DNA from: Paracyclopina nana
Lineage: Eukaryota > Arthropoda > Copepoda > Cyclopoida > Cyclopettidae
Assembly: GCA_019096065.1 (NCBI GenBank)
Contig: JAGUCH010000007.1
Span: 4,982,501-5,046,500, forward strand
Reading direction: 5' to 3'
DNA: 64,000 nucleotides
Below the pieces are notes generated by a model, which searched no databases, was not told the origin of the DNA, and saw only the letters and a program-made list of their open reading frames with translations. Below, one piece after another: positions 22,596 to 33,983 of this stretch; the stretch's first letter is position 1; each line of letters begins with the position of its first letter. A program made the translations under genes and the position numbers.

Positions 22596-23364
22596 TTAGT
22601 GGAACAACAGTTTTGATTAGGGATAATTCCTACGCGAGATGGCGCTGGGAGCTCCATCGGGGCAGATTATTTTCGTAATTCATGGGTTTCAGTGGTTTTG
22701 AATGGACTTTTGAGGCAAACTTGATGATATTTCGACACATCGAAGGGAGTTTGGCATTTTCAGCTGGGTGTAAACCGAGTTTTAGAGCATTTTTTTTCGG
22801 ACTGCCCCGATGAGCGACTGAAGCGCCACTCTGTGCTAAAATACCGCAACTAAGTTCCAATAAGGCTATTGGCTGTTTTTTCACTTACGCCTAGAGTTTA
22901 TGTAAGGAGAGAGCGGAGAAGTGCTCTATGTCTAATCTGTGCACACAGGCTTAAGGGATTCGTGTAGAAATGTCACGAACAAGAGTGAAGCACCGTGATC
23001 CATCTTGAGGATGTCTAACAGCAAACTGAAGACACCAAAGAATAACCGGCCTCAGCGTCTCCATTCGCGAGAAGAGCGCACTATTTCCACCATGCGGCTC
23101 TCGCGCAAGATCGTCATAGGATTAAGCGTTTTCCACCTTATTTTGGGACCGCGCATTATAAGGCCGCCATTATAAACACATACTAAACCACTGCTATTTT
23201 TACAGGCCATGGAAAGCTCATTGATTGCACATAGTAGCTTCTGCGAGGCATTCATTAATTTTGATCAACTCGGATTTTTATTCAGATAAATTAAAATACC
23301 ATGTCCTAAGTGAAACAAGCTATTGGATAAAAACTCTGTTATCGAGTGGGTAAAATTAGATTTA

Positions 23365-23586
23365 GGGCCTGTTCACCTGCTTATTATGGCCGTTATTTTG
23401 GCAAAATATTGGAGAGAAATACTGAAAAACTGAGAATTTTTATATTGGTGTAGGATGGCTTTTGGTACCAATATACCGATTCCGAAGTCAAAATCTGAAA
23501 AATGATTTTACAAATACCACATATTTGCAAATTTCATCATAATATCGCGCGTTATTTTGCTGATAATAATGCAGGTGAACAGGGCC
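23365..23586 (-). mobile_element. 222-bp Harbinger/Tourist-like MITE, copy 2 (inverted)
   Basis: Same length and termini as the copy at 22374, in opposite orientation, flanked by TTA (23362-23364, 23587-23589). The interior segments (ACGCGCGATATTATG, TTTTGGCAAAATATTGGA on the appropriate strand) match copy 1 with scattered differences, so both derive from one source. Confidence 0.85.
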
Positions 23587-24008
23587 TTAGAGTTTTTTCG
23601 GTATAAAAATGTACATGCTGTAAGTGTACGGCCATGCGAAGGAAATCTTTCAAGCTGATTGCTTCTTACGCATTAATGTGCATTGATACTATTACTTCTG
23701 AGGGGAAGGAGCACAGAAAAAGCAGCATGAGAAAGCAGCAGGCTCTCAACATTCACATCAGACATTTTTCATCTTTTTGAACTTTTGAGAGAGCAGCAGC
23801 CAACTCTCATCATGTTGTTTTTAATGCCACTGAAGCGTGAATGATATATTTTTGGCCTTATTTATGCGCATAAGTATGCTATACTACCTTCCAACACATC
23901 TGAGAATTATTTCTACCCTTTTCTTCGAGCACATATGTCTTTTTTACTCAGCATGCTGTGCACAAAAACGATTGATGACAAAGCTTTGATTAACTAAATT
24001 CCATTTTC

Positions 24009-24097
24009 GCCGCTCGGTGGCGCTGTATCCTTGCTGGCTGCACGGCCGAGGGCCGAATCGGCAGCAGCGCGCGAGAAACATTGCGCCATCTGCAGGG
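24009..24097 (+). repeat. GC-rich core flanked by CTCF-like motifs, copy 3
   Basis: CGCCGCTCGGTGGCGCTG, then GCTGGCTGCACGGCC and GAGGGCCGAATCGGC, then an inverted TGCGCCATCTGCAGG. The arrangement mirrors the unit at 11249-11333. Confidence 0.6.
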
Positions 24098-26124
24098 AAT
24101 CTTGGACATTGCTGTAACAAGCAAAGTCTTGGGTGCGCATGAAAGTAATTCAGTTTTATTTGACATTGTGAGCGTATATTCTACTGCTGCAGTGTACTCG
24201 TTCCTTCTTTTAAGGCTTCTTCTGCCATATAGCAGCGATGAACATGGGAGCTTTCTAATATGCCAAGAAGGTCATAGGACCGTAATCAGGAGATGGCCTA
24301 GTTTACAAAAACGACCAAAGAGAGAACAAAGGTCAAAATGCAATTTTGAATTCCTTTACTTCACTGATTTCGTTAAGTGATTTTGGCACATGCAAATTCT
24401 GGATTTTGGTGCGCCATTTCTTGCCTGAAAAGCCATATAAGCAAAAAGGCAGGGACGTGAGAAGAAATGGGCTTACATTTTGCAGAGTAGTTTTCAAACT
24501 TAATTCTAATTAGGCGAAAAGCTTTTTTATTGGGAGATTTGCCTCTTTTTTGACAGCCCATTTGATGTTTATGTTGGTTTCCTCCATTTTTATGGAATTA
24601 GAATGGCCCATTTCTTCCTTTATTTTCTTGCCTTTACTTCACCAGCTAATTTTACCAAGAACGAAAAAAACTAGAAGAGCTTTTAAATATTAAAAGTCTT
24701 GTTAAGCAGCGCCATCACAGCACAAAGTGGCAATGCTATGAACTGAAATTGTGGCCAAGCCTTTTCCCACATTTTATATTCAAGAGCATGCTACAAATAT
24801 GCAAGGGAAGCTCATTTTTTGCCCTAAAACATCTGCATTATTTTGAGACCTCTTTATGTGACAAATCGTTCTCATTAAGTGACATAAATCGTAGTTTGAA
24901 AAAGACATAACCAAATGTAGTGCAATCTTTTTGCCATACATAATTATTTTTAGAAAAATAAGGCTTTGTGAGAGTGGTACGTCCATTCCATCAGATTTGA
25001 AGCTCAGTTAATCTTAATTTAGCGTTTGTCCATCCCATTTGGTATTCAGAGCAGCGCATGAGGGGCCAACTTCTCTGGCCTTTTTTATGTGACAAGATCG
25101 GAACATTTGCGCCTAAGTAGAATTCATCAACCTCGTGCTTTTTTATAGCCCGGTTATGCAAATGGCTTTCTTGCATCCAAAAATGTGTTTGGCTGATCCC
25201 ATTTGGATTACATTTCCTTCTTGGCATCACTCTGAAAGTTAATGAAACGTGATTTTTCCTAATTAGTCTGCCATGTCTCTCACCTGCCTAATTAGCATTT
25301 TATGCCTGGTGAGCTTTCTAAAATCATCGCTAATCATTAAAAGCAAATATTAAGTTACTTTGGACAATCAAAATCTGCGTGAAATTCTTGGCACAATTTT
25401 GGTTGTAATTAGAGTTTGTGCGTTACCAAATGCAGTGGATATGCTTTCGCCAAATTACACGTTTCTCCCACTACATTTAAGTGGCATAATAAGCATAAGC
25501 AGGCACGATACCTTAACCACAACAACACCCAGAGCAACGTTTCTTTGAATCTTTCTCTTTTTTTGATACATGAGTCAGCACAAATGTGAATCAAGTCGAA
25601 GCTTTTCATGGATTTTTTCAAGTTGCAACTCGACTTTCTTGGAATATACAAATGGGGGAAGTTAAAAATGTGCTATTGCATGCATTTACTTTTGTTGCAT
25701 TAAAGGGTGAGTCAAAACTTGGGCAATTCCACAAAAGCACCCCAAATAGAAGGAAAAAATAAAAACAGATTAAAAAAATAGGCAATCTTGTACTACGTAG
25801 TATTTGGTAATTTTTCATAGTCACCCTGGGTTATGACATGCCAAAATACACTTCATTACATGTGTACACAATATAAAAGAGCATGCACACGCGCGCCAGT
25901 TGTTGTTCAATATGGTCCCCCTTTTTTGCTAGTACATATAGCAGTAGTAGTACACCACAGAGCAACTTAGACAGTTTGCTAAGAAAATTCAATTGTTGAA
26001 AGCAAATACACTCCCCAGCCATAGCGTGGCCTCATTCGACCCAAACCGATATCGACTATACAAAATTCTTTATATATACTCAAAAAGAAAGAAAGGGGAG
26101 TTAAGTTTGCAGTTGGCCAAAAGC

Positions 26125-27382
26125 ATGTCTGAAACCAAGCCAAGTCCCCCGTTGAAGCAACGTTCTAATAAGAGATTTGCGAGTAAAAAGAAGGAACAAG
26201 ATAAGCAGCGTGCCTACAGGAAAAATAAGTTATTTCGCCGAATTGAAGCTGACATCAAAGAGAGAGATCGCAGGCGGATTCCAGGCAAGAGAAAAAAGTC
26301 CTTTTTATTTGCAAAACTTGAAAACTGTTCAGCATTTTCATAGGAAAATCTGAGGAGTATGTGGACAAGTCTCGCGTGATTCCGGTCAATTTGGGGCCTC
26401 AAGATATCCGCACTTCGATGCTGAGGCAGCGAATGTTCTTGAATAAAACCTACGTTTTCATGCAAGAGGAGCAGCAGGGTTATAAAGTATTTGTGGAGCA
26501 AGCTGCTCATGAAATGCATCGTGGAGCTTATGATCGAGCACTCAGTTATTTGAACAGAGCCATAAGAGTAAGCTATTACTGCTATACTAAAAAATGTATA
26601 CTACATCGTAGCATATGCACCAAAATTGCTTTTTCCACTCATAGCTCAACCCAGATGAGCCTTGTACCCTTATTGAACGTGCGACTTGTTTGGTGGGACT
26701 ACAACATTTTGATGAGGCATTAGTGGATGTAAATCGAGCACTCTCCAATGGCTTTCCAACTTCAAAAGCATTATATGTCAAAGGAGATGCTCTCTACCAT
26801 TTGGGAGACTTTGAACACGCGCTGGTCTTTTACCATAGGGCAATTAAGAGGTGATTTGAGACATGAAGAGGTTGCGTGAGATTGTTTACAGATAAAGTTC
26901 CGCCCTGTAGGAGCTGTAGCAATGCTGAAGAGGACCAGATTCGCAATAGAATCAACAGAGCTACTGAGGCCATTGAAAATGCCATTGGTGTCAAAGCAGA
27001 TGGCCACTTTTTGGCCATGCCATCAGTTTTGAATAGGTATTGCTTAAGACTAGTGATTTTGGCCTGGTAATCCAAAGCTTTTTTATGCAGCATTCCCTCC
27101 ACCATTTTTGGAATGCCCTGGCATGAATTGAAAGCTCTGCACAAGAATAATGACTCTGAAACGAGTGCTAGAAAAAAGCATAGAAGATCACTATTGGGGA
27201 AGCTGTCCAAAGACTTGGATTATTTGGAAGAACTGCTGATGGAAGTCAAAGTGAACCCTCAGCAAGAAAAAGAGGCCTCTTTAGCTGAAGAAATTCTGTC
27301 CAAGGAGGCTGAGGAAGGTATTCATTTTCTCAGAGAAAGGCAGGAATTCTGGAGCCAATTTAAGCCAATGTACAGTAAATAA
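26125..27382 (+). CDS. ODAD4: outer dynein arm docking complex subunit 4 (TTC25-like)
   Basis: 335-residue TPR protein of motile cilia and sperm flagella, needed to dock outer dynein arms on doublet microtubules. Exons 26125-26284, 26344-26567, 26645-26850, 26911-27036, 27091-27382 (1008 nt). After a basic N-terminus come TPR helices: YKVFVEQAAHEMHRGAYDRA, LNPDEPCTLIERATCLVG, SKALYVKGDALYHLGDFEHA and VFYHRAIK, then the family segment INRATEAIENAIG. The C-terminus KKHRRSLLGKLSKDLDYLEE and REFW-like RQEFWSQFKPMYSK matches the TTC25 end. The first intron (26285-26343) has a GC donor (CCAG/GCAAGA). Exon 4 uses the acceptor at 26910; the closer-looking TTTACAG site upstream would bring in a stop. 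Shorter than vertebrate proteins because the C-terminal extension is missing. Confidence 0.85.
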
Positions 27383-27500
27383 ATGATGTAACTGATCAAT
27401 AAGGTCTCTTCACTTTTTAATTGACTTCTTGCTAGTTCTGTTCAGTTTAAGGCTCAGGTTCAAGTGAACAAAGTGACAGAGGTCTCAAATTGATACCATC

Positions 27501-27932
27501 ATGAGCTGGAAAAAGGTTAAAATGGCTTTGGCCAAGCTGAGAATCATTAAATTGGCCTTCTCCAAAATTGAGCTTTGGAAGATATTTAGTTATTTGAGCA
27601 AAAAAGGCAATAAAACAAATTTCAAAGCGAAAAGCTCCTCTGACATAGACCTGCCTGAATCAGAGATTGAGACTGTCATTCAGTCCTATGGCAATAGTGA
27701 GGACAAGACTGAGTCCGCAAGTGAACTCAGTGAGGAATGTGAAGCTGAGAGATCTAAGAGCAGTGAGAAAACTGAGACTTGTGATACTGAGTGTGTCTTC
27801 TACGGGAAAACTGAGAATTATCGTGATGATACTGAGAGCATCCAAACTGAGAGTCAGGATAATGACAACAGCAGTCTTGATTTGTCTTATGAGCAAGAGA
27901 ACATAGAATTTATAACTGTCCTGCACAATTGA
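27501..27932 (+). CDS. unrecognised acidic, low-complexity protein (143 aa)
   Basis: Single-exon ORF starting MSWKKVKMALAKLRIIKLAF, 118 bp after the ODAD4 stop on the same strand. The first 35 residues are basic and amphipathic; from residue 45 the protein is rich in Ser, Glu, Asp and Thr. The DNA there repeats the hexamer ACTGAG many times (for example 27708, 27776, 27796, 27829), giving recurring TE(S/T) units. No domain is recognised. The long open frame with charged composition favours a real, probably disordered, protein, but no splice site or conserved motif confirms it. It could be a lineage-specific gene or an untranslated ORF. Confidence 0.4.
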   Translation: MSWKKVKMALAKLRIIKLAFSKIELWKIFSYLSKKGNKTNFKAKSSSDIDLPESEIETVIQSYGNSEDKTESASELSEECEAERSKSSEKTETCDTECVFYGKTENYRDDTESIQTESQDNDNSSLDLSYEQENIEFITVLHN

Positions 27933-28277
27933 TACTGATAGATTAAGTGCAATATGCTACAGTGGCATTAAATCAAAGCTTTGAGTAATTTCTATCATAA
28001 ACCACGGTTTTGCTGTCAGATACTGTGCTTTTCCCAAAGCTACAGAGAACTTGGTATTTACTCAAAACTTGAGCACTAAATTAGCAATCGATCTATATAT
28101 AAAAAACCCACTTTCATTGCGGCAAGTAATTTTCTCAATGTTTCCACTGAAAGGAAAGATTTTTCTGACAATGAAATATAACACAAGATCAACTTATGTG
28201 TATGGCTTTCATCTATCAAACTGCCAATCATACTATGAAGTAGTCTTCAGTCCTGGCCTAAAAGTGAAGCAAGGAAC
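27933..28277. other. intergenic
   Basis: 345 bp with nothing recognised apart from the likely promoter of the next gene. Confidence 0.4.
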
Positions 28278-30052
28278 ATGCTTCAAATTTCACTTTTCTT
28301 AACTTTTTCGCTAGTATATGGGCAAGTTTATCATTTTGGCCAATTTGCAAAGAGCCATGACTTGTCAAAATCAAGCTGGAGATCTATCGCTAAAATGGAG
28401 ACCAATCTTTCAATTTCTAGTAGAATAGAATGTGCAAGTGCTTGCAATTTCAGACCAAGTAGCTGCAACGCTTTCAAGTTTGAAAAAGCATCTTGCTCTT
28501 TAGCATTTGTCACTGATTTGGAGCCAGGAAATGCAGATCCGGAAGAGTTTTACTATAGAACTTACTGTACATTGCCAAATTATGAAGTGGGGGCAAAAGG
28601 AGAATGTAAAGGAATTGATCATTGCCAAAATGGTGGAATGTACCAATGTACTGTGCAAAATAAATCAGGTACAATGTCTGCTATAGATATGAATTATAAT
28701 TAATTAATTAATATATTTTAAATCATAGGCACAGCTGATAAAGCTTGCATAAATTTTGCCCCTGGAAGTTCAAGTTGTCTGGATGCATCACTAATGATTG
28801 GAAGTTCTTCTGGATCAGTTCACATATTGACAACAGGAAATCGAGAAAATTACAAAGAAACTTTACTGACTTGCCCTTACCACGGATTTACAAGAGCATT
28901 TTTAGCAAGAATTAATGCTGCAGCTGCATTATTAAATGACACATTCCTTTTCATCTGCGGTGGATCTATGTCAAATAATCCATATAATTATATTTTAAAT
29001 GATTGTCTTCTGATAAAATTGAATGAATGGAGTGCCTCGCAACATTCTATTATGACAACTCCACGAAGACAGTTTAGTATTTTGAATTTCAACAATACTA
29101 TAGCAGCTTTTGGAGGGGATGACACATCCCTTGGGGAATTTTTGGACAAGGAAAATGGAATATGGACAGGTTTTTCAGCTGTCAACTATATCACTCCATA
29201 TAATAGACATTTGAGACATTGTGGACTTGCATTATCTCAATCAGTGGTTGTATTACTGGGTGGTGACCTAGCTCAAAGGCATGAATTTCTCATTTGGCAA
29301 AACTCCTCTGGACTTTTCTATGAGGCAATTCCTAACGCGTTGGCTGCAGACTCATGGGATTCTGCGTGCACACTTTTTTACTTGCCCAATGGGAGCTATG
29401 CAGCCATTGTGGCAGGTGGACCAGGATTGGCGACAATTCAAATGAAAGTTTTTGAGCATGGATCATTAGCTAGCTGGAGAACGAGCCATTGGGTACTTAT
29501 GCAACAGTCGCTACCATTTGGCTTAAGATTTGCGTACTTGTCATACCTTGGAAGGTGAATATTACAAATTAGAGATGTCAAATTTAAAGCACTTGTTTTG
29601 CTTCGTTCAGAGCACTCATTATTTGGGGTGGCAAATCAACCACTTTAGGCATATCACCTTCGAACGTTGTGATCATGGATTGGAATGACTTTTCTTGGTC
29701 CAGAGACGATTACATCATGAGGTCAGGTGGCAACGAAATTGATCGTAGCACATTTATAACATTCTCATCGGATCATATCGATAAATCAAAGTGCATCAGC
29801 GCACGATGGCCAAGATGCGTTAAAGCAAACCAAAGATTCATAGCTGATGCTTTTGAGATCAGGAATTCATCGGCGAATACTGGAGAGCTTTGCGCAAATG
29901 AGTGTCTTAAGCTTAAAAAATGCGTGGCTTGGCATTTATACATAAGTGGAGAATGCCATATAATTCTTTCTGAGGCTTATACATATGCAGATGACTCTTT
30001 GGTGGCTGCGAGTGGCACGAGGTATGGCTGCTTTTACAATTGGCTAGAATAG
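28278..30052 (+). CDS. secreted PAN-kelch-PAN protein
   Basis: Predicted 552-residue extracellular protein. Exons 28278-28668, 28729-29554, 29611-30052 (1659 nt). Signal peptide MLQISLFLTFSLVYG; then a PAN/apple-like Cys module (ECASACNFRPSSCNAFKFE), a short EGF-like piece (CKGIDHCQNGGMYQC), a central run of kelch-like blades (FLFICGGSMSNNPYNYILND, TIAAFGGDDTSLGEF, VVVLLGGDLAQRHEFLIW, ALIIWGGKSTTL) and a second PAN-like module (CANECLKLKKCVAWHLYI). Several N-glycosylation sequons are present. The last exon ends YGCFYNWLE and an AATAAA signal follows at about 30184. Secreted kelch proteins flanked by PAN modules are uncommon; the function is not known and could be adhesion or carbohydrate recognition. 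Codon use is AT-rich compared with the Y-box gene next door. Confidence 0.8.
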
Positions 30053-30827
30053 ATTTTCAGATTGCGCTTCTTGGCAGTTGTCCAATTTTTTGCTCTAATT
30101 TTAGCACTAAGAACGTGTGACTATATAAAAATGTCTGCAATGGACTTCTTTTAAAAAAAGAGACTTCTTGATGTTTCAAGCGAAATAAATATTGAAATAA
30201 AATTACATTTGCCCAAATCGTATCATCATGCAAAAAGATGCACGTTTTAATTTTCGCGGGCTCCTTTTGAATAGTTGAGCTGGATGTAGAAAGCTGTGAA
30301 TGTGAAACTCAGCAAAGCGAGCGTTGTTTTTAAAGGCGCATGTGTCATTTTCATCATGAAAAATAAAATGGAAAAATCTCGCGAAATTGCAACGCGTTAC
30401 AATAACACCGTTAGTACATTTATAAAACCAACTACTTTTGCCATTTTGCAAAGCTTTGACTCAATTTTGAGCCAACTTCCGAAAATTGGTCATCCAAATC
30501 GGCCGGGCTGAAGCCAAGGAAGGGTGAAAAAATTGAAACTCCACGAGGACCAACGCCATCTTTTTCGAGAGACGTAGGGGGAAATTAAGGTAAATTTCAC
30601 GACGATTTTTTTCGCACCAAGGCTCCGTTTTAACTTCTAATTACTTTGAAATGGCAGGGTTGGCTTCCCTTGAAAAGCCATTTTAAGCGAGTTTCTCTCG
30701 TATCTCCGGATTGGAGCTCCTCCGGCCTTCCATATGTGTTGACCCAATTTCACCTTGTTTTGCACTCTCATTAGCATTTTTGCACTTGTGCTTTGCAGCA
30801 GGTCGTCAACCTGACCATCTTACCATC
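30053..30827. other. intergenic and Y-box gene leader
   Basis: 775 bp. The last few hundred bases are probably the promoter and leader of the Y-box gene, with a possible leader acceptor TTTGCAG at about 30798. On the minus strand near 30350-30250 a 36-codon ORF (MMKMTHAPLKTTLALLSFTF and a short tail) looks like a single-pass membrane microprotein, but without further support. Confidence 0.4.
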
Positions 30828-32030
30828 ATGAGCGACCCGGAGAACACCACAGTCAAGGCCAACAACAACGGCCCTCCGTCCGCATCCGCAGCTGACAAGG
30901 AGGCCCTGCTCCAAACCAACGGAGGGGACAAGTCCATCGACAGCGGCGACAGCGACAACGGAAGCACCAAGAGCAACGACCTCAAAGAAGAGCCGAAAGA
31001 GGTCATCGCCACCAAAGTCACCGGCACCGTCAAGTGGTTCAACGTGAAGAGCGGCTATGGGTTCATCAACCGCAATGACACCAAGGAGGACGTCTTCGTC
31101 CACCAGACCGCCATCATCAAGAACAACCCCAAGAAGGCTGTCAGATCTGTCGGTGACGGAGAACTCGTCGAGTTCGACGTTGTCGTTGGCGAGAAGGGCA
31201 ACGAAGCGTCCAACGTGTCCGGTCCCGAGGGTATCCCCGTCAAGGGAAGTCCATATGCGGCTGACAAGCGTCGCGGAGGAGTAGGCACCCGGGGACGACG
31301 AGGCGGAGGCCGCTACCCTCGCGGAGTTGGACGCGGAGGAAAGCCATCCAGCATTGGTGACAAGGGGGATGCCAGCTCCGGTGGCGAGGAGAGTGGAGGC
31401 CGCGACGAAGGCTCCACTGGGGCTCAAGCACCTTCTTACGTGCCCCGAGGCCGAGGCCGTAGACCATACCGGTCAAGCTACTACCGAGGTACCGGTGGTC
31501 GTCCAGGAGCCCCTTACCAAAAGGAAGGAGACAGAGAGGTATATAACTTCTCTTGAAGGAAGCAATCTTCTCTTGGGAGTTTAATTCAAATTGTGCCAAA
31601 AACGCTCTCTACCGTTTTTGCCTCTGAGTAACTTAAGTTGCACAATGAGATCTAGAGAATACTTTCCACTTAATTTTGTTTCGGGTATTTCTGTGCCAAT
31701 ACTATGATCAACCATTAATGGCATATTTTTGAAGCAAATAGTCGTACATTCAGGTTTTTTTTGAAGGAATCGGACGGCAAAGATGAGGGCGGCATGAGAG
31801 GCCGAGGCCGCGGCAGAAGTCGCGGAGGCTACAGAGGTCGTGGTGCCCCTCGTGGAGGCCGAGGCGGTCCTGGTGGTCCAGGAGGCTTCAGAGGCGGCTT
31901 CCGTGGCTCCTTCAACCGTGGTGGACCAAGGGGAGGTAGAGGCATGTCCGGTGGACGAGGCCGAGGCCGCGGAGGAGGCCGTGGCCGTGGCGGCCCAGGA
32001 GGCCCCGGCAATGGCGAGAGCAGCGCATAA
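30828..32030 (+). CDS. yps: Y-box/cold-shock domain RNA-binding protein
   Basis: 324-residue mRNP protein of the YB-1 family, which packages and regulates mRNA. Exons 30828-31538 and 31767-32030 (975 nt). An acidic/polar N-terminus precedes the cold-shock domain (about residues 64-140) with RNP1 GYGFINR, RNP2 DVFVHQT, and [23 protein letters not shown] and VEFDVV. The C-terminus has YRRPRRG-type Arg/Gly islands, long RGG-rich runs in exon 2 ([26 protein letters not shown]). Reading on at 31538 would add VYNFS and stop, an alternative short isoform. The start MSDPENTT is chosen over an upstream in-frame ATG (30711) because the leader between contains a likely acceptor. The gene is strikingly GC-rich relative to its flanks. 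Confidence 0.94.
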
Positions 32031-33647
32031 AAGCAAGAAACGTATATCCAGGAGCCATCATCACAATTTCTCTTAAAAATAATGCATGAGCAACATCAAC
32101 CATGAGTGTCTCCGCTCGGAAGAAAAAAGCAAACAAACAAGAAAACAGCCTGTACTTATGTAATCCGACTGTTAGACCTTTGTAGGATTCAAAATCATCG
32201 ATGAAAAGCCCTGATTTGGAAACCAAAAAAAAAAAAGATGAGTGTTATTAATATGCAACAACACTTCCGTTGAGCCAGAAGAGCAAGAAAATGAAGAAGA
32301 AAACATGGATGTTCAAGGGAAAGTACGACAACTTTCTACATGCTACTAGCCACCTCTCAATTCTCGTCATATTGCTAAAAAGAGAACACCTCGAATTTTA
32401 AAGCCCTCCCCTCAAAAACAACAAAGTAAGCTTGAAAGAACAATTGAACGTACTAAAGAACTATCGATTTGCTAACGCTGCCCCTGAAAAAATGGCAACG
32501 ATTCGCCATCATATTACAATGTCGTGATTTATGCAGTTCTATGGGCACCCTGGGGAGAAAGTCTGGCAAAGCACACTTTCCATTTGCAGGCTCTTGATGT
32601 CCCAGCTAGTGCCAGAACTACTGTCACTCTTTTTAACATCACCTGCCTCCTCTCACACCATGCAAGCCTAGATAATATTAAATCACGAATTTGAGCAAAT
32701 TTCGTCATCCCCCCAAATAAGAAAAAACGTCGTCCTCAACAAGTAATAACAGCTCTTTAAAAAGAATCTTTCAAAAAAATCCAACCGAGACTTTAAAAAT
32801 TCAGGTGTTCTCAGATGAAAAAAAAACCAAACACATTTTCTCTACTACCAAAATTGTAACAAAAACTACACATATGCGCGCGCGTCTCTCCTATCCGCGA
32901 AAAAAAATTGAAACATCATTTGGAATGGTGGCTCTTTGAAAGTGATCTCTATCTACGAATGAAAGGTTTTCGAATCAAGTCTCTCGCAACCAAATTTTCA
33001 ATTCTTCTTGTTCTCCGGGTCTGGTTGCGTAGCAGTATCTTTGAAAAAAAATCTTATCAAAACCTTGCCTTCTAATCACCTTCAAGCCACCACCAAAATT
33101 GAAAATTGTAGACCATTTCTAAATGTTGATGAGCTCCTGAGAAAACAAAAAAAATATGATAACTCTTATGTAGAATTTCACATAACTATGCGATGATGCG
33201 GAGACACTCTTACATACACACCGAAACAACAACTTTTTCAAACTTAAATGAAAACATACAAGCAAGTAACATTTTCCCAGCTGTAATCGAAAAAACATCC
33301 AATCTTGTCTCTCACCCTTCAAAAAATGCGCGTACTATCTGTGCATGCCACTTGAATAATTGAAAAGATATACCCATGTCAAAAATCTGCTGTTATATAT
33401 TGGGTATGCTATATATGTTATTTATCAAATGGCTCAACGGAAAATAAAAAAAAGAGATTAAAACTTAAGAATGAATAGGCGAAATTTCGTGCTTCCTCTC
33501 GACTTGGCGCAGTTATCGTTAATTAAGCTGAAAAGCACGCGAGGCCTTTTTATCAAGGCAACGTGCCTCCATATGGCTCTGCTCCTCATATGTAGGCGGC
33601 CGACCTCGAATCAGACGCATTCAGCTTTCAGCCTTGCTCCTGTGAAC
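32031..33647. other. A-rich region, probable long 3' UTR of the Y-box gene
   Basis: 1.6 kb of A-rich sequence with no coding ORF. A polyadenylation-like AATAAA lies at about 33444. The first part fits a long 3' UTR; the last 150 bp are the promoter of the small secreted peptide gene, including a TATA-like TTTTTATCAAGG near 33548. Confidence 0.45.
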
Positions 33648-33983
33648 ATGCTGGCCTTTTTCGGTATCATGTTCTTGCTTGCGACGCCTTTTTCAGCCTC
33701 AGCTGATGACGCGGTAAGTTGTCCAAGCTTTTTTTGCTCATCCGGATTTGTCGGAGTTCTTCAAATGGCATTTTTCTGATTTCAGTTTGAGTGCTGCATG
33801 GGCGGCTGGAAAAGGGTGGGGTCTGTGGACCTTTGTGCTGCTCCTTGCTGTCCTGGATATCGAGAGCTGATTGAGAAGCCCCCACTTTTACAACCGGTCG
33901 TTTTCTGCGTGAAAAACCCAAATGCCAAGGAGTTTGATCGGCTCATTCAACTACGAAATGACATTCACTCTTATTGGCAATAA
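33648..33983 (+). CDS. small secreted cysteine-rich peptide (87 aa)
   Basis: Exons 33648-33713 and 33786-33983 join in phase 0 (264 nt). The first exon codes for a clean signal peptide, MLAFFGIMFLLATPFSASA, with cleavage near ADDA. The mature peptide of about 65 residues starts FECCMGGWKRVG, has further cysteines in LCAAPCCPGY and a single one in VVFCVK, and ends IQLRNDIHSYWQ. Cysteines total six (ECC, LC, PCC, FC), suggesting three disulfides. No known toxin, neuropeptide or antimicrobial family is recognised. A longer ORF begins at 33471 but would bury the signal peptide, so the ATG at 33648 is preferred. A TATA-like box lies 100 bp upstream. Confidence 0.6.

Larger units (their letters stand above)
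22004..26124. other. intergenic between the SLC7-like gene and ODAD4
   Basis: 4.1 kb containing two inverted MITE copies (22374-22595, 23365-23586), GC-rich core copy 3 (24009-24097) and further CTCF-like cores (22632, 24705). No convincing exon was found on either strand. Confidence 0.5.

Noticed and set aside
26891-26910. Acceptor TTTACAG at 26891 for ODAD4 exon 4
   Set aside because: Joining there gives an immediate in-frame stop; the acceptor at 26910 keeps the TPR-family frame.
30771-31427. 218-codon ORF opposite the Y-box gene
   Set aside because: Antisense shadow of the cold-shock coding exon; Val/Leu/Ser-rich artefact.
31581-32036. 151-codon minus-strand ORF
   Set aside because: Antisense of the RGG-rich Y-box exon 2, low-complexity Ser/Ala/Thr; not a gene.
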